The notes: generated from the letters alone by a model not told the origin. Positions 52,917 through 62,727 are shown, numbered from the stretch's first letter. The stretch: DNA of 64,000 nt from Thetidibacter halocola (GCF_018224955.1 NZ_JAGTUU010000001.1:682001-746000), one strand, 5' to 3'. Program-made: numbers and translations.

Positions 52917-54205
52917 GCCAGCGTGCCATCCGCCAGCAGCCGCGTCTTACTGCCGAGCCAGGGGTGCAGCGCCTGCGGCAGGTCGACCGAGCCGTCCGCC
53001 TGCTGGCCGTTCTCCAGCACCGCGATCAAGCAGCGCCCCACGGCGAGGCCCGAGCCGTTCAGAGTGTGGACGAACTCCGGCTTGCCGCCGCCTGCGGGCC
53101 TGAAGCGCGCGTTCATGCGCCGCGCCTGGAAATCACCGCAGACCGAGACCGAGCTGATCTCGCGATAGGTGTCCTGGCCCGGCAGCCAGACCTCGATGTC
53201 ATGCGTCTTGATCGCGCCGAAACCGATATCGCCGGAACACAGGACCACCGTGCGATAGGGCAGGCCCAGCTTTTCAAGGATCGCCTCGGCGCAGCGGGTC
53301 ATGCGCTCGTGTTCTTCCATCGAGCGGTCGGGATGCGTGACCGAGACCATCTCGACCTTCTCGAACTGGTGCTGGCGCAGCATGCCGGCGGTGTCCTTGC
53401 CGGCCGAGCCGGCTTCGGACCGGAAACACTGTGTGTGGGCCACGTAACGGCGGGGCAGATAGTCCTCGTCGACCGTCAGCCCGTTGACGATATTGGTCAG
53501 CGTCACCTCAGCGGTGGGCACCAGCCACCAGCCGTTCGTGGTCTGGTAGCTGTCCTCACCGAACTTGGGCAGTTGCCCGGTGCCCAGCATCATGTCCTCG
53601 CGCACCAGAACGGGTGTCCAGGTCTCGGCCAGGCCGTGATCGGTGATGTGCGTATCCAGCATGAACTGCGCCAGCGCGCGGTGGAGGCGGGCGATGCCCG
53701 AGGACAGCACGACAAAGCGCGACCCCGACAGTTTCGCCGCCGTCTCGAAATCCATGCCGGGCTTCACGCCGTCAATCTCGAAATGCTCCTTCGGCTGGAA
53801 ATCGAAGCCGCGGGGCGTGCCCCAGCGGCGGATTTCCACGTTGTCGGTTTCATCCGCCCCGTTCGGCACGTCACCGTGCAGCAGGTTGGGCAGGGTCATC
53901 AGGATTCCAGCCAGCTGCGCGTCGAGATCCTTGGCGCGGGCCTGCATCTCGGCGACCTCGGCCTTCTTCTCGGCCACAAGGGCGCGCAGGCGCTCGAACT
54001 CGGTCTCGTCACCGCTGGCCTTGGCCTTTCCGACCTCTTTCGACGCCTTGTTCTGCTCGGCCTGGGCGGTCTCGGCAGCGTGGATGGCGGCGCGGCGCTG
54101 TTCGTCGAGCGACAGGATGGACGACGACACCGGGTCGGCCCCGCGCCGGGCGAGGTTCGCGTCGAAGGCGGCCGGGTTTTCGCGGATGGCGCGGATGTCG
54201 TGCAT
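52913..54205 (-). CDS. serS: Serine-tRNA ligase
   Basis: A 430-residue class II synthetase. The N-terminal coiled-coil arm ([21 protein letters not shown] and the long charged helices to ~110) contacts tRNA-Ser. The catalytic core shows [13 protein letters not shown], the motif 2 region [12 protein letters not shown] with [11 protein letters not shown], and a motif 3 Arg in the C-terminal [20 protein letters not shown] 54205 begins the canonical MHDIR. Full-length and intact. Confidence 0.97.
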   Translation of the reverse strand: MHDIRAIRENPAAFDANLARRGADPVSSSILSLDEQRRAAIHAAETAQAEQNKASKEVGKAKASGDETEFERLRALVAEKKAEVAEMQARAKDLDAQLAGILMTLPNLLHGDVPNGADETDNVEIRRWGTPRGFDFQPKEHFEIDGVKPGMDFETAAKLSGSRFVVLSSGIARLHRALAQFMLDTHITDHGLAETWTPVLVREDMMLGTGQLPKFGEDSYQTTNGWWLVPTAEVTLTNIVNGLTVDEDYLPRRYVAHTQCFRSEAGSAGKDTAGMLRQHQFEKVEMVSVTHPDRSMEEHERMTRCAEAILEKLGLPYRTVVLCSGDIGFGAIKTHDIEVWLPGQDTYREISSVSVCGDFQARRMNARFRPAGGGKPEFVHTLNGSGLAVGRCLIAVLENGQQADGSVDLPQALHPWLGSKTRLLADGTLA

Positions 54206-54276
54206 CTTGCTCTCCTGAAGGCATGCGAGTCGGGGGCGTTATGCCCCAACTTGCCGGGCGAGTGTAGTGCCGGCGG

Positions 54277-54912
54277 TCAGCGGCTTTGCGCGATGGCCCG
54301 ACGCAGCCAGCTGTCCACCGGCACGGCCAGCCCGGCGCCGGGAAGACGCCCCACCACGACCGCGACGACGCGCTGCGCATCGCCCTCGCCATAGACGACG
54401 GGCCCGCCGGAAAGCCCCTGTTCGACCGCGCAGGCGACGCGCAGAAGCGGGCCCAGGCTGTTGCCCACGCAGCCGGTATCGACCGACAACCGGTGCGAGC
54501 GTGACCCGCGATAGCCCATGATGGTGAACGGGCCCTGAGGGGCGGCACTGCCAATGGGCAGGCCCGGCACGTCCAGCGACTCCTGCAGGACGATCAGCGC
54601 CATGTCATGGGCGATGTCCAGCCGTCCCTGCGCGAAGGCCAGCGGATGCACCTCGACCGAGGCCGCCCGCGCGGCGCCCGCGTGTCCCTCGCCATTCCAG
54701 CCGGCGACAAAGACCATGTCCTTGATCGGATGGGCGTAGCCATCCTCGGCATTGGCGACGCAATGGGCGGCGGTCAGCACGAGGTCGGGCCGGATCAACG
54801 TGCCCGAACACATCGACCGGGAGTGATACCCCCCGAGATTGACCCGCCCCACGGCGTCTTGTGCGAAGGCGGGCAGGCAGGTGAGCAGGATCAGGGCAAG
54901 GGCAAGGCGCAT
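54277..54912 (-). CDS. Secreted trypsin-like serine protease (S1 family)
   Basis: A 211-residue S1 protease with a Sec signal peptide (MRLALALILLTCLPAFA, cleavage after Ala17). The triad is His50 in LTAAHC, Asp103 in HDMALI and Ser168 in GLSGGPV. Two Cys pairs (C35/C51 and C148/C161) are consistent with disulfides. It lies in the periplasm or outside and is single-domain, with no PDZ. ATG 54912 is chosen because it starts the signal peptide. Natural substrate unknown. Confidence 0.88.
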   Translation of the reverse strand: MRLALALILLTCLPAFAQDAVGRVNLGGYHSRSMCSGTLIRPDLVLTAAHCVANAEDGYAHPIKDMVFVAGWNGEGHAGAARAASVEVHPLAFAQGRLDIAHDMALIVLQESLDVPGLPIGSAAPQGPFTIMGYRGSRSHRLSVDTGCVGNSLGPLLRVACAVEQGLSGGPVVYGEGDAQRVVAVVVGRLPGAGLAVPVDSWLRRAIAQSR

Positions 54913-54980
54913 GGGCTTGGTCCGGATAGCGGTTCGCTTTCGAAGGTAGGTCCGCGTGGCGGCACCGTCCATGCGCGGGA

Positions 54981-56357
54981 TCACTCGGGAGTGCCGGGGT
55001 CGAAACCGATGGCGCGCTGCCAGGCGCGCCAGCCGGTTTCAAATCCTAGGTCGCCCAAAGGACTATCAAACCAATGTTGAGGACGCTCTGCTTTCAGCGT
55101 CGATGGTTGAGCATCAGAAAAAATCTCTGACCATTTTTCTTCAGCTATTGGGAAATTTCCGAGCACGTGCTGAAACGCTGATCCTTGCAGTGAAGCAAAG
55201 GCGAAATTTTCGCCGCGAAGACTGACTTTGACAAAGTATGATCCATCGAAATTTGTGAATATGCAGCCCGCCCCATCGAGGTAAACACGCGTAAATCTAG
55301 AACTCCGAAAATCAGCCTTGGCGAGATTGGCGCCCTTGAAACTCGAACTATTGATTCTCGCTCCCTGCATTTTCGCGCCAACAAAAGAAGCACCATCAAA
55401 GTTAGCACGCCGAATAAAAATACTCTCAAAGTGAGCCCCGGAAAATTTGGCACCCTGACATGACGCACCGCTAAGCTTTGTTTGCGAAGGAAAAACAAGA
55501 TCGGCTAGGTCGAAACCTTGAAGATTGCAATTCCGCAGGTCGATGGTCAGGTCGCCGTCCAACACGCCATCCACGGCGGACAGTCGTCCAAGCACCTGCA
55601 CCGCATTTTCCATGTCCGAGCGCACCGGCGACAGGCCGCTCACCCAGGCCTTGATCTTTCCAGTGTCATCGGTCTGCGGGGCGGCTTTCGCAGGAAACTC
55701 CCGGCTCAACTCGCGGACATAGACGCTCAGCAGGCGCGACACGCGCCCGGCCTCAGAGGGTTGTTCCTGCACCAGCCCATGCAGCCGGTCGATCGCCGCG
55801 TTGCGGCGGGTAACGTCATCCTCCCACTCGTCTACAAGCCGTCCGTCCGCGTAGCGCCGCGTGACCCGGCGCTGCGCATGGAGGTCCCGCGCCGCCTCGG
55901 CGATCTTGTCGTTGAAAAGCGAGTCGCGCGCCGTCTCGGTCGCCTCGCGGGTCAGGCGCAGGTTATTCAGCGTGATGGGCAGTGCCACCACCGCACCCAG
56001 CACCGTGGTCAGCGCCACCATCTGCGCCAGCAGGAAGCGGAAGTTCCACGTCGCCTCGCCCCGCGTCTCCGCCCCCGGCACCGGCACCGGATGGAGAAGC
56101 ACGTCGAGGACCAGCGCGAACAGCCCGACCGACAGGACACCGGCCAGACCGGCCCACAACGCGGCGGCAAACCAGAACAGCGCGGGCGGCAGGCCCGCCA
56201 GGCCGATGCGGCGTTGCAGCGCGCCCGCCCCCGCCTCCGACGATGACCCCACCGACCAGAGCAACAGCAGCACCAGTGCAGCCGCCAGCGCGAGGCCGGC
56301 AAGCCCCGCAACGTCCCGGGAGATCTCAAGTGTCAACGGCAGAACGGTCTGATCCAT
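54981..56357 (-). CDS. Membrane protein with C-terminal pentapeptide repeats
   Basis: A 458-residue protein. The N-terminal ~140 residues carry three hydrophobic segments (VAGLAGLALAAALVLLLLWSV; LFWFAAALWAGLAGVL; VALTTVLGAVVALPITL), followed by a charged helical domain to ~260. The C-terminal half is A(D/N)LxX pentapeptide repeats (FDLADL, GAKFSGAHFESIFIRRANF, GANLAKADF). ATG 56357 follows GAGG. The pentapeptide region is strikingly A/T-richer than the rest of the gene. Cytoplasmic quadrilateral helix predicted. Function unknown; some relatives are defence or signalling proteins, not assumed here. Confidence 0.85.
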   Translation of the reverse strand: MDQTVLPLTLEISRDVAGLAGLALAAALVLLLLWSVGSSSEAGAGALQRRIGLAGLPPALFWFAAALWAGLAGVLSVGLFALVLDVLLHPVPVPGAETRGEATWNFRFLLAQMVALTTVLGAVVALPITLNNLRLTREATETARDSLFNDKIAEAARDLHAQRRVTRRYADGRLVDEWEDDVTRRNAAIDRLHGLVQEQPSEAGRVSRLLSVYVRELSREFPAKAAPQTDDTGKIKAWVSGLSPVRSDMENAVQVLGRLSAVDGVLDGDLTIDLRNCNLQGFDLADLVFPSQTKLSGASCQGAKFSGAHFESIFIRRANFDGASFVGAKMQGARINSSSFKGANLAKADFRSSRFTRVYLDGAGCIFTNFDGSYFVKVSLRGENFAFASLQGSAFQHVLGNFPIAEEKWSEIFSDAQPSTLKAERPQHWFDSPLGDLGFETGWRAWQRAIGFDPGTPE

Positions 56358-56569
56358 ACCCGGCCTCACTCTTTACCTCGGCGCAGCCTATGCGTGCGCC
56401 GCGCACCCGTCTAGCCGGAGCGGCGCCCACGGCACGGGCATCAGACCGCCCGGGTCGCCCGAAACCCGCCCGCTTCACCTTGCATCCGCCCTGCCCCGCG
56501 CATAGGTTCCGCGCAATTCGCGGGCGGGGTAGAGCCGCCTCGCAGCCATTCTGACAAGGAGCGCCCCGC

Positions 56570-56857
56570 ATGGAAGGCAACGCCATCGCACAGTTCGTCC
56601 CGCTGATCCTGATCTTCGCGATCATGTATTTCCTGCTGATCCGTCCGCAGCAGAAGAAGATGAAGGAACACCAGAAGATGGTCGAGGGGCTGCGCCGGGG
56701 AGACCAAGTCGTGACCCAGGGCGGGCTGATCGGCAAGGTCTCGAAGGTCAAGGAAGGCAACGAGATCGAGGTCGAACTGTCCGAGAACGTCCGGGTTCGC
56801 GTGGTCAAGTCCACCATCGCGCAGGTCCTGTCCAAGACCGAACCCGCCGAAGGCTGA
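56570..56857 (+). CDS. yajC: Preprotein translocase accessory subunit YajC
   Basis: A 95-residue single-span membrane protein. The N-terminal helix FVPLILIFAIMYFLLIRPQQKK is diagnostic, and the C-terminal 50 residues form the soluble charged part (GDQVVTQGGLIGKV). It associates with SecD-SecF. AAGGAG lies 8-9 nt upstream of ATG 56570. It heads the secD-secF run. Confidence 0.95.
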   Translation: MEGNAIAQFVPLILIFAIMYFLLIRPQQKKMKEHQKMVEGLRRGDQVVTQGGLIGKVSKVKEGNEIEVELSENVRVRVVKSTIAQVLSKTEPAEG

Positions 56858-56863
56858 TCCGAC

Positions 56864-58525
56864 ATGCTCCAGATCGATCCGTGGAAGCGCGTCGGCATCT
56901 GGCTCACCCTCGCGGTGGGCGTTGCGCTGGCGATGCCGAACCTGTTCTACAGCCGCGTCGAGCAGCACAATGATGCGGCAGCCGCGATCGAGATGGGGCT
57001 CGACACCGCCGAGAACCGCGAGGCGGTCGGTGCCTGGCCGTCCTTCCTGCCCTCGGGGCTGGTGAATCTTGGCCTCGACCTGCGCGGCGGGGCTCACCTG
57101 CTGGCCGAAGTGCAGGTGCAGGAGGTCTACGAGGCGCGGATCGAGGCGCTGTGGCCGGACGTGCGCGACGTGCTGCGGGCCGAGCGCGCCGCGGTGGGCA
57201 CCATCCGCCTGCAACCGTCCGACACCGGCGAATTGCGCGTGCGCATCTCGGAACAGGCGGGCATGCCGCAGGCGCTGGAGGCCGTGCGCCGCCTGGCGAC
57301 GCCGGTCGTGTCGCTGACCGGGGCCGGCTCTACCGATCTGGACATCAGCGCCGACGGGTCCGACATCGTCGTGACCCTGTCCGAGGCCGAACGCCAGGCC
57401 ACCGACGAACGCACGATGCAGCAGTCGCTGGAGATCATCCGCCGCCGCATCGACGAGGTCGGCACCCGCGAACCGACGATCCAGCGCCAGGGCGCCGACC
57501 GCATCCTGATCCAGGTGCCGGGCGTCGGCAGCGCGCAGGAACTCAAGGACATCATCGGCACCACCGCGCAGCTGACCTTTCAGCCGGTGGTCGGTCGCAC
57601 CACAAATGCGGGCGACGTGCCCGGCGTCGGCAACGAGTTGCTGCCCTCGCTGGACGAGGAAGGCGCGTTCTACATTCTCGAGACCGCCGCCGTCGTCACA
57701 GGCGAGGAGCTGGTCGACGCGCAGCCCTCCTTTGACCAGAACGGGCGGCCGGCGGTCAACTTCCGCTTCAACCCGGCGGGCGCGCGCAAGTTCGGCGACT
57801 ACACGGCGGCCAATATCGGCAACCCCTTCGCCATCGTGCTCGACAACGAGGTGATCTCTGCCCCCGTGATCCAGAGCCACATCCCCGGCGGATCGGGCAT
57901 CATCACCGGCAACTTCACCGTCGAGGAATCGACGCAACTCGCCGTCCTGCTGCGCGCCGGCGCCCTGCCCGCGGGCATGGAGTTCCTCGAGGAACGCACC
58001 ATCGGCCCGGAACTGGGCCAGGACAGCATCGATGCCGGCAAGATCGCAACCACTGTCGCCTTCACCGCCGTGCTGCTGTTCATGGGCGCCGCCTATGGCC
58101 TGTTCGGGCTCTTCGCCAACATCGCGCTGATCCTGAACATCGCGCTGCTGTTCGGTGCGCTGAGCCTGATCGGCGCCACGCTGACATTGCCCGGTATCGC
58201 CGGGATCGTGCTGACCGTCGGCATGGCGGTGGACGCCAACGTGCTGATCTTCGAGCGTATCCGCGAGGAACTGAAAACCGCGCGCGGCCCGGCCCGTGCC
58301 ATCGAACTTGGCTATGAAAAGGCGCTTTCGGCCATCATCGACGCCAACATCACCACCTTCATCACGGCGGTGATCCTGTACGTCATGGGATCGGGTCCGG
58401 TGCGCGGCTTCGCGATCACTCTGGGCCTTGGGATCATGACATCCGTCTTCACGGCGATCTTCGTCACGCGGCTGCTGATCGTAATCTGGTTCGAACGCCG
58501 CCGCCCCAAGACTCTGGAGGTCTGA
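56864..58525 (+). CDS. secD: Protein translocase subunit SecD
   Basis: A 553-residue RND-type subunit that uses the proton motive force to pull preproteins through SecYEG. N-terminal TM1 is followed by the large periplasmic P1 with GLDLRGGAHLLAEV. GTREPTIQRQGADRILIQVPG belongs to P1 as well. The C-terminal five helices contain VDANVLIFERIREEL, the conserved proton-path segment. Start is ATG 56864, 6 bp after yajC. Only one base separates it from secF. Confidence 0.96.
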   Translation: MLQIDPWKRVGIWLTLAVGVALAMPNLFYSRVEQHNDAAAAIEMGLDTAENREAVGAWPSFLPSGLVNLGLDLRGGAHLLAEVQVQEVYEARIEALWPDVRDVLRAERAAVGTIRLQPSDTGELRVRISEQAGMPQALEAVRRLATPVVSLTGAGSTDLDISADGSDIVVTLSEAERQATDERTMQQSLEIIRRRIDEVGTREPTIQRQGADRILIQVPGVGSAQELKDIIGTTAQLTFQPVVGRTTNAGDVPGVGNELLPSLDEEGAFYILETAAVVTGEELVDAQPSFDQNGRPAVNFRFNPAGARKFGDYTAANIGNPFAIVLDNEVISAPVIQSHIPGGSGIITGNFTVEESTQLAVLLRAGALPAGMEFLEERTIGPELGQDSIDAGKIATTVAFTAVLLFMGAAYGLFGLFANIALILNIALLFGALSLIGATLTLPGIAGIVLTVGMAVDANVLIFERIREELKTARGPARAIELGYEKALSAIIDANITTFITAVILYVMGSGPVRGFAITLGLGIMTSVFTAIFVTRLLIVIWFERRRPKTLEV

Positions 58526-58526
58526 G

Positions 58527-59495
58527 ATGCGCCTGAAGCTGGTCAAGGACGACACGAATTTCGACTTCTTCTCGCGCCCGACCCTGTGGCTGGGCATCTC
58601 GGTCTTCCTGATGGTGCTCGCCTTCGGATCGTTCATGGTCCGCGGGCTGAACTACGGCATCGACTTCCAGGGCGGCACGACCATCCGCACCGAAAGCGCG
58701 CAACCCGTCGACGTCGGCGCCTACCGCGCCGCGCTGGGCGCGCTGGATCTGGGCGACGTTGTGATCTCCGAGGTCTTCGACCCGAACTTCGGCCCCGATC
58801 AGAACGTCGCCATGGTCCGCATTCAGGCCCAGGAAGGGCAGGAGGCCGTCTCGGGCGAGGTCATAACCCAAGCCGAGGCCGCGCTGGTGGCGATCGTGCC
58901 CGACATCAAGTTCGTCTCGGTCGAGTCGGTTGGTCCCAAAGTGTCCGGAGAGCTGATCTGGACCGCCGCCATCGCCGTGTCGCTGGCGATCTTCGCGGTC
59001 CTTGTCTACATCTGGCTGCGCTTCGAATGGCAATTCGCGGCGGGCGCGGTGCTGGCGCTGGTGCATGACGTCATCCTGACCATCGGCATCTTTTCCGAGT
59101 TCGGAATCCGCTTCGACCTGTCGATCATCGCGGCGCTGCTGACCATCGTCGGCTACTCGCTGAACGACACGGTAGTGATCTTCGACCGGGTGCGCGAGAA
59201 CCTGATCAAGTACAAGTCGCGCGACCTGAAGGAGGTGCTGAACCTCTCGATCAACGAGACGCTCAGCCGGACCTTCATGACCTCGGGCACGACGCTGCTG
59301 GCGCTGATTGCGCTGCTTGTTCTGGGCGGCGACGTGATCCGCGGCTTCGTCTTCGCCATGACCTGGGGCATCATCGTCGGCACCTATTCGTCGGTCTTCG
59401 TCGCCTCGGCCTTCCTGCTGTGGCTGGGCGTCAAGCGCGACTGGACCAAGCCCACCGACACCACCGGGAACCAGTTCGGCGACGTGGATGCCTGA
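58527..59495 (+). CDS. secF: Protein translocase subunit SecF
   Basis: A 322-residue partner of SecD. It begins MRLKLVKDDTNFDFFSRP, then has NYGIDFQGGTTIRTES in the periplasmic loop and SLNDTVVIFDRVRENL in the transmembrane core. ATG 58527 comes 1 bp after the secD stop. The 3' end overlaps the TSUP gene by 8 bp, so all are probably one transcript. Confidence 0.96.
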   Translation: MRLKLVKDDTNFDFFSRPTLWLGISVFLMVLAFGSFMVRGLNYGIDFQGGTTIRTESAQPVDVGAYRAALGALDLGDVVISEVFDPNFGPDQNVAMVRIQAQEGQEAVSGEVITQAEAALVAIVPDIKFVSVESVGPKVSGELIWTAAIAVSLAIFAVLVYIWLRFEWQFAAGAVLALVHDVILTIGIFSEFGIRFDLSIIAALLTIVGYSLNDTVVIFDRVRENLIKYKSRDLKEVLNLSINETLSRTFMTSGTTLLALIALLVLGGDVIRGFVFAMTWGIIVGTYSSVFVASAFLLWLGVKRDWTKPTDTTGNQFGDVDA

Positions 59496-60240
59496 CGCGC
59501 TGGCCCAGGCGTTCTCGACGCCCGGGCTGGCATGGGTCGCGCTGGCCGCCCTCGTCGCGGGAACGGTGCGCGGCTTCGCGGGCTTCGGCACGGCGATGGT
59601 CTTCCTGCCCGTCGCGGGACAGGTCCTCAGCCCGCTGGCCGCGCTTGTAGCGCTGGTCGTGATGGACGCGGCGGGCCCCGTGCCCAACCTGCCGCGGGCC
59701 TGGCGCGACGGCCAGCCCGCCGACATCGCCCGGCTGATGCTGGGGATGACGCTGGCCCTGCCCTTCGGCCTGATGCTTCTGGCGCTGCTGGACCCGACGC
59801 AATTCCGCATCATCGTCTCGGTCATCGCACTGACGCTGGTGACTTGCCTGGTGCTCGGGCTGCGCTACCGCGGGCGGCTGCGCCCGCCCATGGTCTACGG
59901 GATCGGCGGCGTTTCGGGCATCCTCGGCGGCGTGGCGGGCATCCCCGGCCCGCCGGTCATCCTGTTCTACATGGCCAGCCCCTTGCCCGCCGCCGCGATC
60001 CGCGCCAACACGATGATGTTCCTGTTCCTGTTCGACCTGGTCTTCCTGTCCATGCTGGGAGTGCGTGGCAGCCTGAACCTTGACATGGTGCTGCTTGGCG
60101 TCACCCTGATGGCGCCGGTGGTGCTGGGCAACGTGGTCGGTGCGGCGATCTTCCGCCCCGAGCGCGAGCGCGCCTACCGCATCGCAGCCTATGTCATCAT
60201 CACGGCCTCGGCCCTGTCGGGCCTGCCGTTCTGGCACTGA
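59488..60240 (+). CDS. TSUP (TauE/SafE) family permease
   Basis: A 250-residue membrane protein with seven to eight hydrophobic segments. The family segments are VRGFAGFGTAMVFLPVAGQVL and GIGGVSGILGGVAGIPGPPVILF. The family exports or imports sulfonates, sulfite and related anions; the specific substrate is unknown. ATG 59488 overlaps the end of secF by 8 bp. It is not part of the usual sec operon that I recall from relatives, so it may be a local addition. Confidence 0.9.
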   Translation: MPDALAQAFSTPGLAWVALAALVAGTVRGFAGFGTAMVFLPVAGQVLSPLAALVALVVMDAAGPVPNLPRAWRDGQPADIARLMLGMTLALPFGLMLLALLDPTQFRIIVSVIALTLVTCLVLGLRYRGRLRPPMVYGIGGVSGILGGVAGIPGPPVILFYMASPLPAAAIRANTMMFLFLFDLVFLSMLGVRGSLNLDMVLLGVTLMAPVVLGNVVGAAIFRPERERAYRIAAYVIITASALSGLPFWH

Positions 60241-60270
60241 ACACTGCCACCTGGAGAAGGGAGCCCACCC

Positions 60271-60624
60271 ATGCGCATCAACGAGATCCAGTTCACCGAC
60301 GCCATGCCCGTCGACGGCTATGGCCCCGGCTTCTTCCGCGTCGCGGGCGCTGTGCATGAGGGCCCGATGCTGATGGCAGGCGGCACGCCCCGGCCCTGGG
60401 GCGGCCTGCCGGATGAGCCGGCCTTGCTGGAGCTTGCTGGCACTGTCGATGTGCTCTTCGTCGGCATGGGGGCCGAGATCGCCCACCTTCCCGCTGCGCT
60501 GCGCGCCCGGCTTGAGGCCGCGGGTCTTGGCGTCGAGGTGATGAACTCCCCCGCCGCCTGCCGCACCTACAATGTCCTGCTCAGCGAAGGCCGCCGCGTC
60601 GCGATCGCGGCCCTCCCGGTCTGA
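60271..60624 (+). CDS. Mth938-like domain protein
   Basis: A 117-residue protein with the Mth938 (DUF498) domain. Segments are GFFRVAGAVHEGPMLM, LFVGMGAEIAHLP and the closing MNSPAACRTYNVLLSEGRRVAIAALPV. Small, soluble, function unsettled; the eukaryotic homologue NDUFAF3 assists complex I assembly. GGAGAAGG precedes ATG 60271. It normally follows secF in alphaproteobacteria; here the TSUP gene separates them. Confidence 0.9.
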   Translation: MRINEIQFTDAMPVDGYGPGFFRVAGAVHEGPMLMAGGTPRPWGGLPDEPALLELAGTVDVLFVGMGAEIAHLPAALRARLEAAGLGVEVMNSPAACRTYNVLLSEGRRVAIAALPV

Positions 60625-60709
60625 CGACGCGCACCGCCTGCCGCTTCATCTTGCCCGATAGGCTCAGGGCGCGTCGCGCAGCGGGCGACGAGGGCAAAGC
60701 CCCCATCCC

Positions 60710-62044
60710 TCAGCGGAAGGCGTGGAGCACGCCCTTGGTCGACACGACATAGAGCACGCCGCCGGCCACCACCGGCCGGGTCGTCGCGCCGCCGGGCACC
60801 GCGACCTCGGCCGTGAGGCTGCCATCCTCGGGCGAGAAGAAGCGCAGCGCGCCATCTGAACTGGCAACCACCAGCCGTCCGCCCGCCAGGACCGGGCCCA
60901 TGTTGGCATAGGCCTCGTCACGCCGCCGGTTCGGGTTGCGGCTGGGCAGGTAGCCGGGCAGGTCCACTGCCCAGATCCGTTCACCACTGTCGGCGTCCAG
61001 CCGCACCAGCTGGTTGAGGTCAGAGACAAAGAAGACGGATCCGCCCACCGGCCAGATCGGACCCAGCGCACCGTCGCGCGCGGTCCAGATCCGCTCGCCG
61101 TCAAAGACCGACAGGGCGGCCACCCGGCCCGAATGTGTGCCGACATAGACCCGGTCTCCATCGATCAGCGGATCGCCGGTGATGTCGTTGATATTCGCCC
61201 GGGCCGACCCGTTGCGGCGGCCCAGCAGGTCGGCGTTCCACAGCCGCAGCCCACCCTCTCGGAAGGCCGCCTGCACGCTGCCCGAGCCATAGGCAAAGAT
61301 CACCGCCTTGTCGCCCACCGCCGGCGCAGGGGCACCCGCGACATTGGACACGTCCTCGACGCCGTCCACCTGCCAGCGCACCCGCCCGTCCTCGGCCTCG
61401 ACCGCCCAGCCGCTGCGATCCCCGCCGGTGACATAGACCACGCCGTTCGCCACGCTGGGGGCGCCGGTCGCGGTAGCGGAAAGACGCTGCGTCCAGAGCT
61501 CGGCCCCGTTCGAGACGTCGAGTGCCGTCAGCGTGCCAAAGCCCGACGCGACGAACACCCGCCCGCCCGCAACCGCAAAGCCGCCACCCTGTGCCTGCTC
61601 CGACCCCTCGCGCAGCGGCGTCAGGTCGTGGGACCACAACGGCGCGCCGCCGGTCGAGGTGGCACGCACCACGTTGGCGCTGTCCATGGTAAAGATGCGC
61701 CCGTCGGCGACCACCGGATCGGCGTTCAGTCGCTGGCGACGCGTGTCGCCCGCCCCGATCGATACCGACCAGGCCGGCTGCGGTGCCGGGGACAGGCGGG
61801 CATGGGTCACGCGGGCAAAGGGCGAGACAGGGCTTTGCGCCCAGTCGGCATTGGCGCTTTGCGCGGGCAACGCGATGCCCCGCGCCGCGTTCGACACCGT
61901 GACGTCATCCGCCGAGGCCCGGGTCTGAAGCACCTCGCGGATGCCCAGCCGTTCGCCCGGCAGGATGGCCTCGCGCTCGGTGCAGCCTGCGACCAGCACC
62001 GCCAATGCCACGATTCCCAGACCGGTTGCCCTGCTGCCTGCCAT
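60710..62044 (-). CDS. bamB: PQQ-like beta-propeller lipoprotein, BamB-like
   Basis: A 444-residue lipoprotein. The signal peptide ends in the lipobox LVAGC (Cys21). The mature protein has repeated PQQ/WD-like blades (e.g. NADPVVADGRIFTMDSANVV and GVVYVTGGDRSGWAVEAEDG). It fits the BamB subunit of the outer-membrane beta-barrel assembly complex. ATG 62044 is the signal-peptide start. It is 26 bp downstream of the yfgM-like gene, the usual YfgM-BamB pair, but der is not next. Confidence 0.9.
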   Translation of the reverse strand: MAGSRATGLGIVALAVLVAGCTEREAILPGERLGIREVLQTRASADDVTVSNAARGIALPAQSANADWAQSPVSPFARVTHARLSPAPQPAWSVSIGAGDTRRQRLNADPVVADGRIFTMDSANVVRATSTGGAPLWSHDLTPLREGSEQAQGGGFAVAGGRVFVASGFGTLTALDVSNGAELWTQRLSATATGAPSVANGVVYVTGGDRSGWAVEAEDGRVRWQVDGVEDVSNVAGAPAPAVGDKAVIFAYGSGSVQAAFREGGLRLWNADLLGRRNGSARANINDITGDPLIDGDRVYVGTHSGRVAALSVFDGERIWTARDGALGPIWPVGGSVFFVSDLNQLVRLDADSGERIWAVDLPGYLPSRNPNRRRDEAYANMGPVLAGGRLVVASSDGALRFFSPEDGSLTAEVAVPGGATTRPVVAGGVLYVVSTKGVLHAFR

Positions 62045-62070
62045 ATCTGCCCCTTCCCGTTCCGGTGCGA

Positions 62071-62727
62071 TCAGCCTTCGTCCAGCGTTCCGCCCAAGGC
62101 CACAATCACCTGTTGCGCGCGACGGCGCAAGCCCGTCGTCGCCGCCGAATCCGCCGCGATGGCGCGCAGCCGCTCGGTCGCGGCGGCGGTATCGCCGGCC
62201 TCGATGTCGAGCAGCGCAAGCTGTTCCTGCGCCAGCAGGTTCAGCGGTTCACCGGGCACGGCCAGCGCCTCGAACCCGGCACGGCGCGCGGTGGCGTCCA
62301 TCCCGGAATCGGCACGCGCCAGCGCCTTGAACTGGGCGATCTGGCGATAGATCGCCGGCACCTCGGTGTTGCCGGACACAGCGCCCAGCCGCTCGGCCGC
62401 CGCAGCGCCTTCGCCCGCGCTGCCCTGTTCCGAGGCGATCAGCAGGTTGAGGATCGCCTCACCCTCGGGCCCCGGCGCCGCGACGGCGCCCAGCGCCGCG
62501 ATACGCGCCTGCGGCTCGGCCTCGTCCAGCGCCCTCATGATCGCGTCACCAAAGGCCTGCGCCCGCGACTCGGCCTGTGCCCGGCTGTATTCCCGCCACG
62601 CGGTGCCGCCGACGATCAGCACCACCAGCAGGATGCCGATCCAGCCATAGCGCCGCATCAGCCCGAAAAGGCGGTCGCGGCGGACCTCTTCGGTCACCTC
62701 GTCGATGAAACTGTCGGTATTGCTCAC
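62071..62727 (-). CDS. YfgM-like tetratricopeptide membrane protein
   Basis: A 218-residue single-pass membrane protein. The N-terminus SNTDSFIDEVTEEVRRDRLF is cytoplasmic, followed by the helix WIGILLVVLIVGGTAW and a helical TPR-like periplasmic domain. It resembles YfgM, which links Sec-exported proteins to periplasmic chaperones. The start is GTG 62727, with GGGAGG about 8 nt upstream. It precedes bamB by 26 bp. Confidence 0.85.
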   Translation of the reverse strand: MSNTDSFIDEVTEEVRRDRLFGLMRRYGWIGILLVVLIVGGTAWREYSRAQAESRAQAFGDAIMRALDEAEPQARIAALGAVAAPGPEGEAILNLLIASEQGSAGEGAAAAERLGAVSGNTEVPAIYRQIAQFKALARADSGMDATARRAGFEALAVPGEPLNLLAQEQLALLDIEAGDTAAATERLRAIAADSAATTGLRRRAQQVIVALGGTLDEG

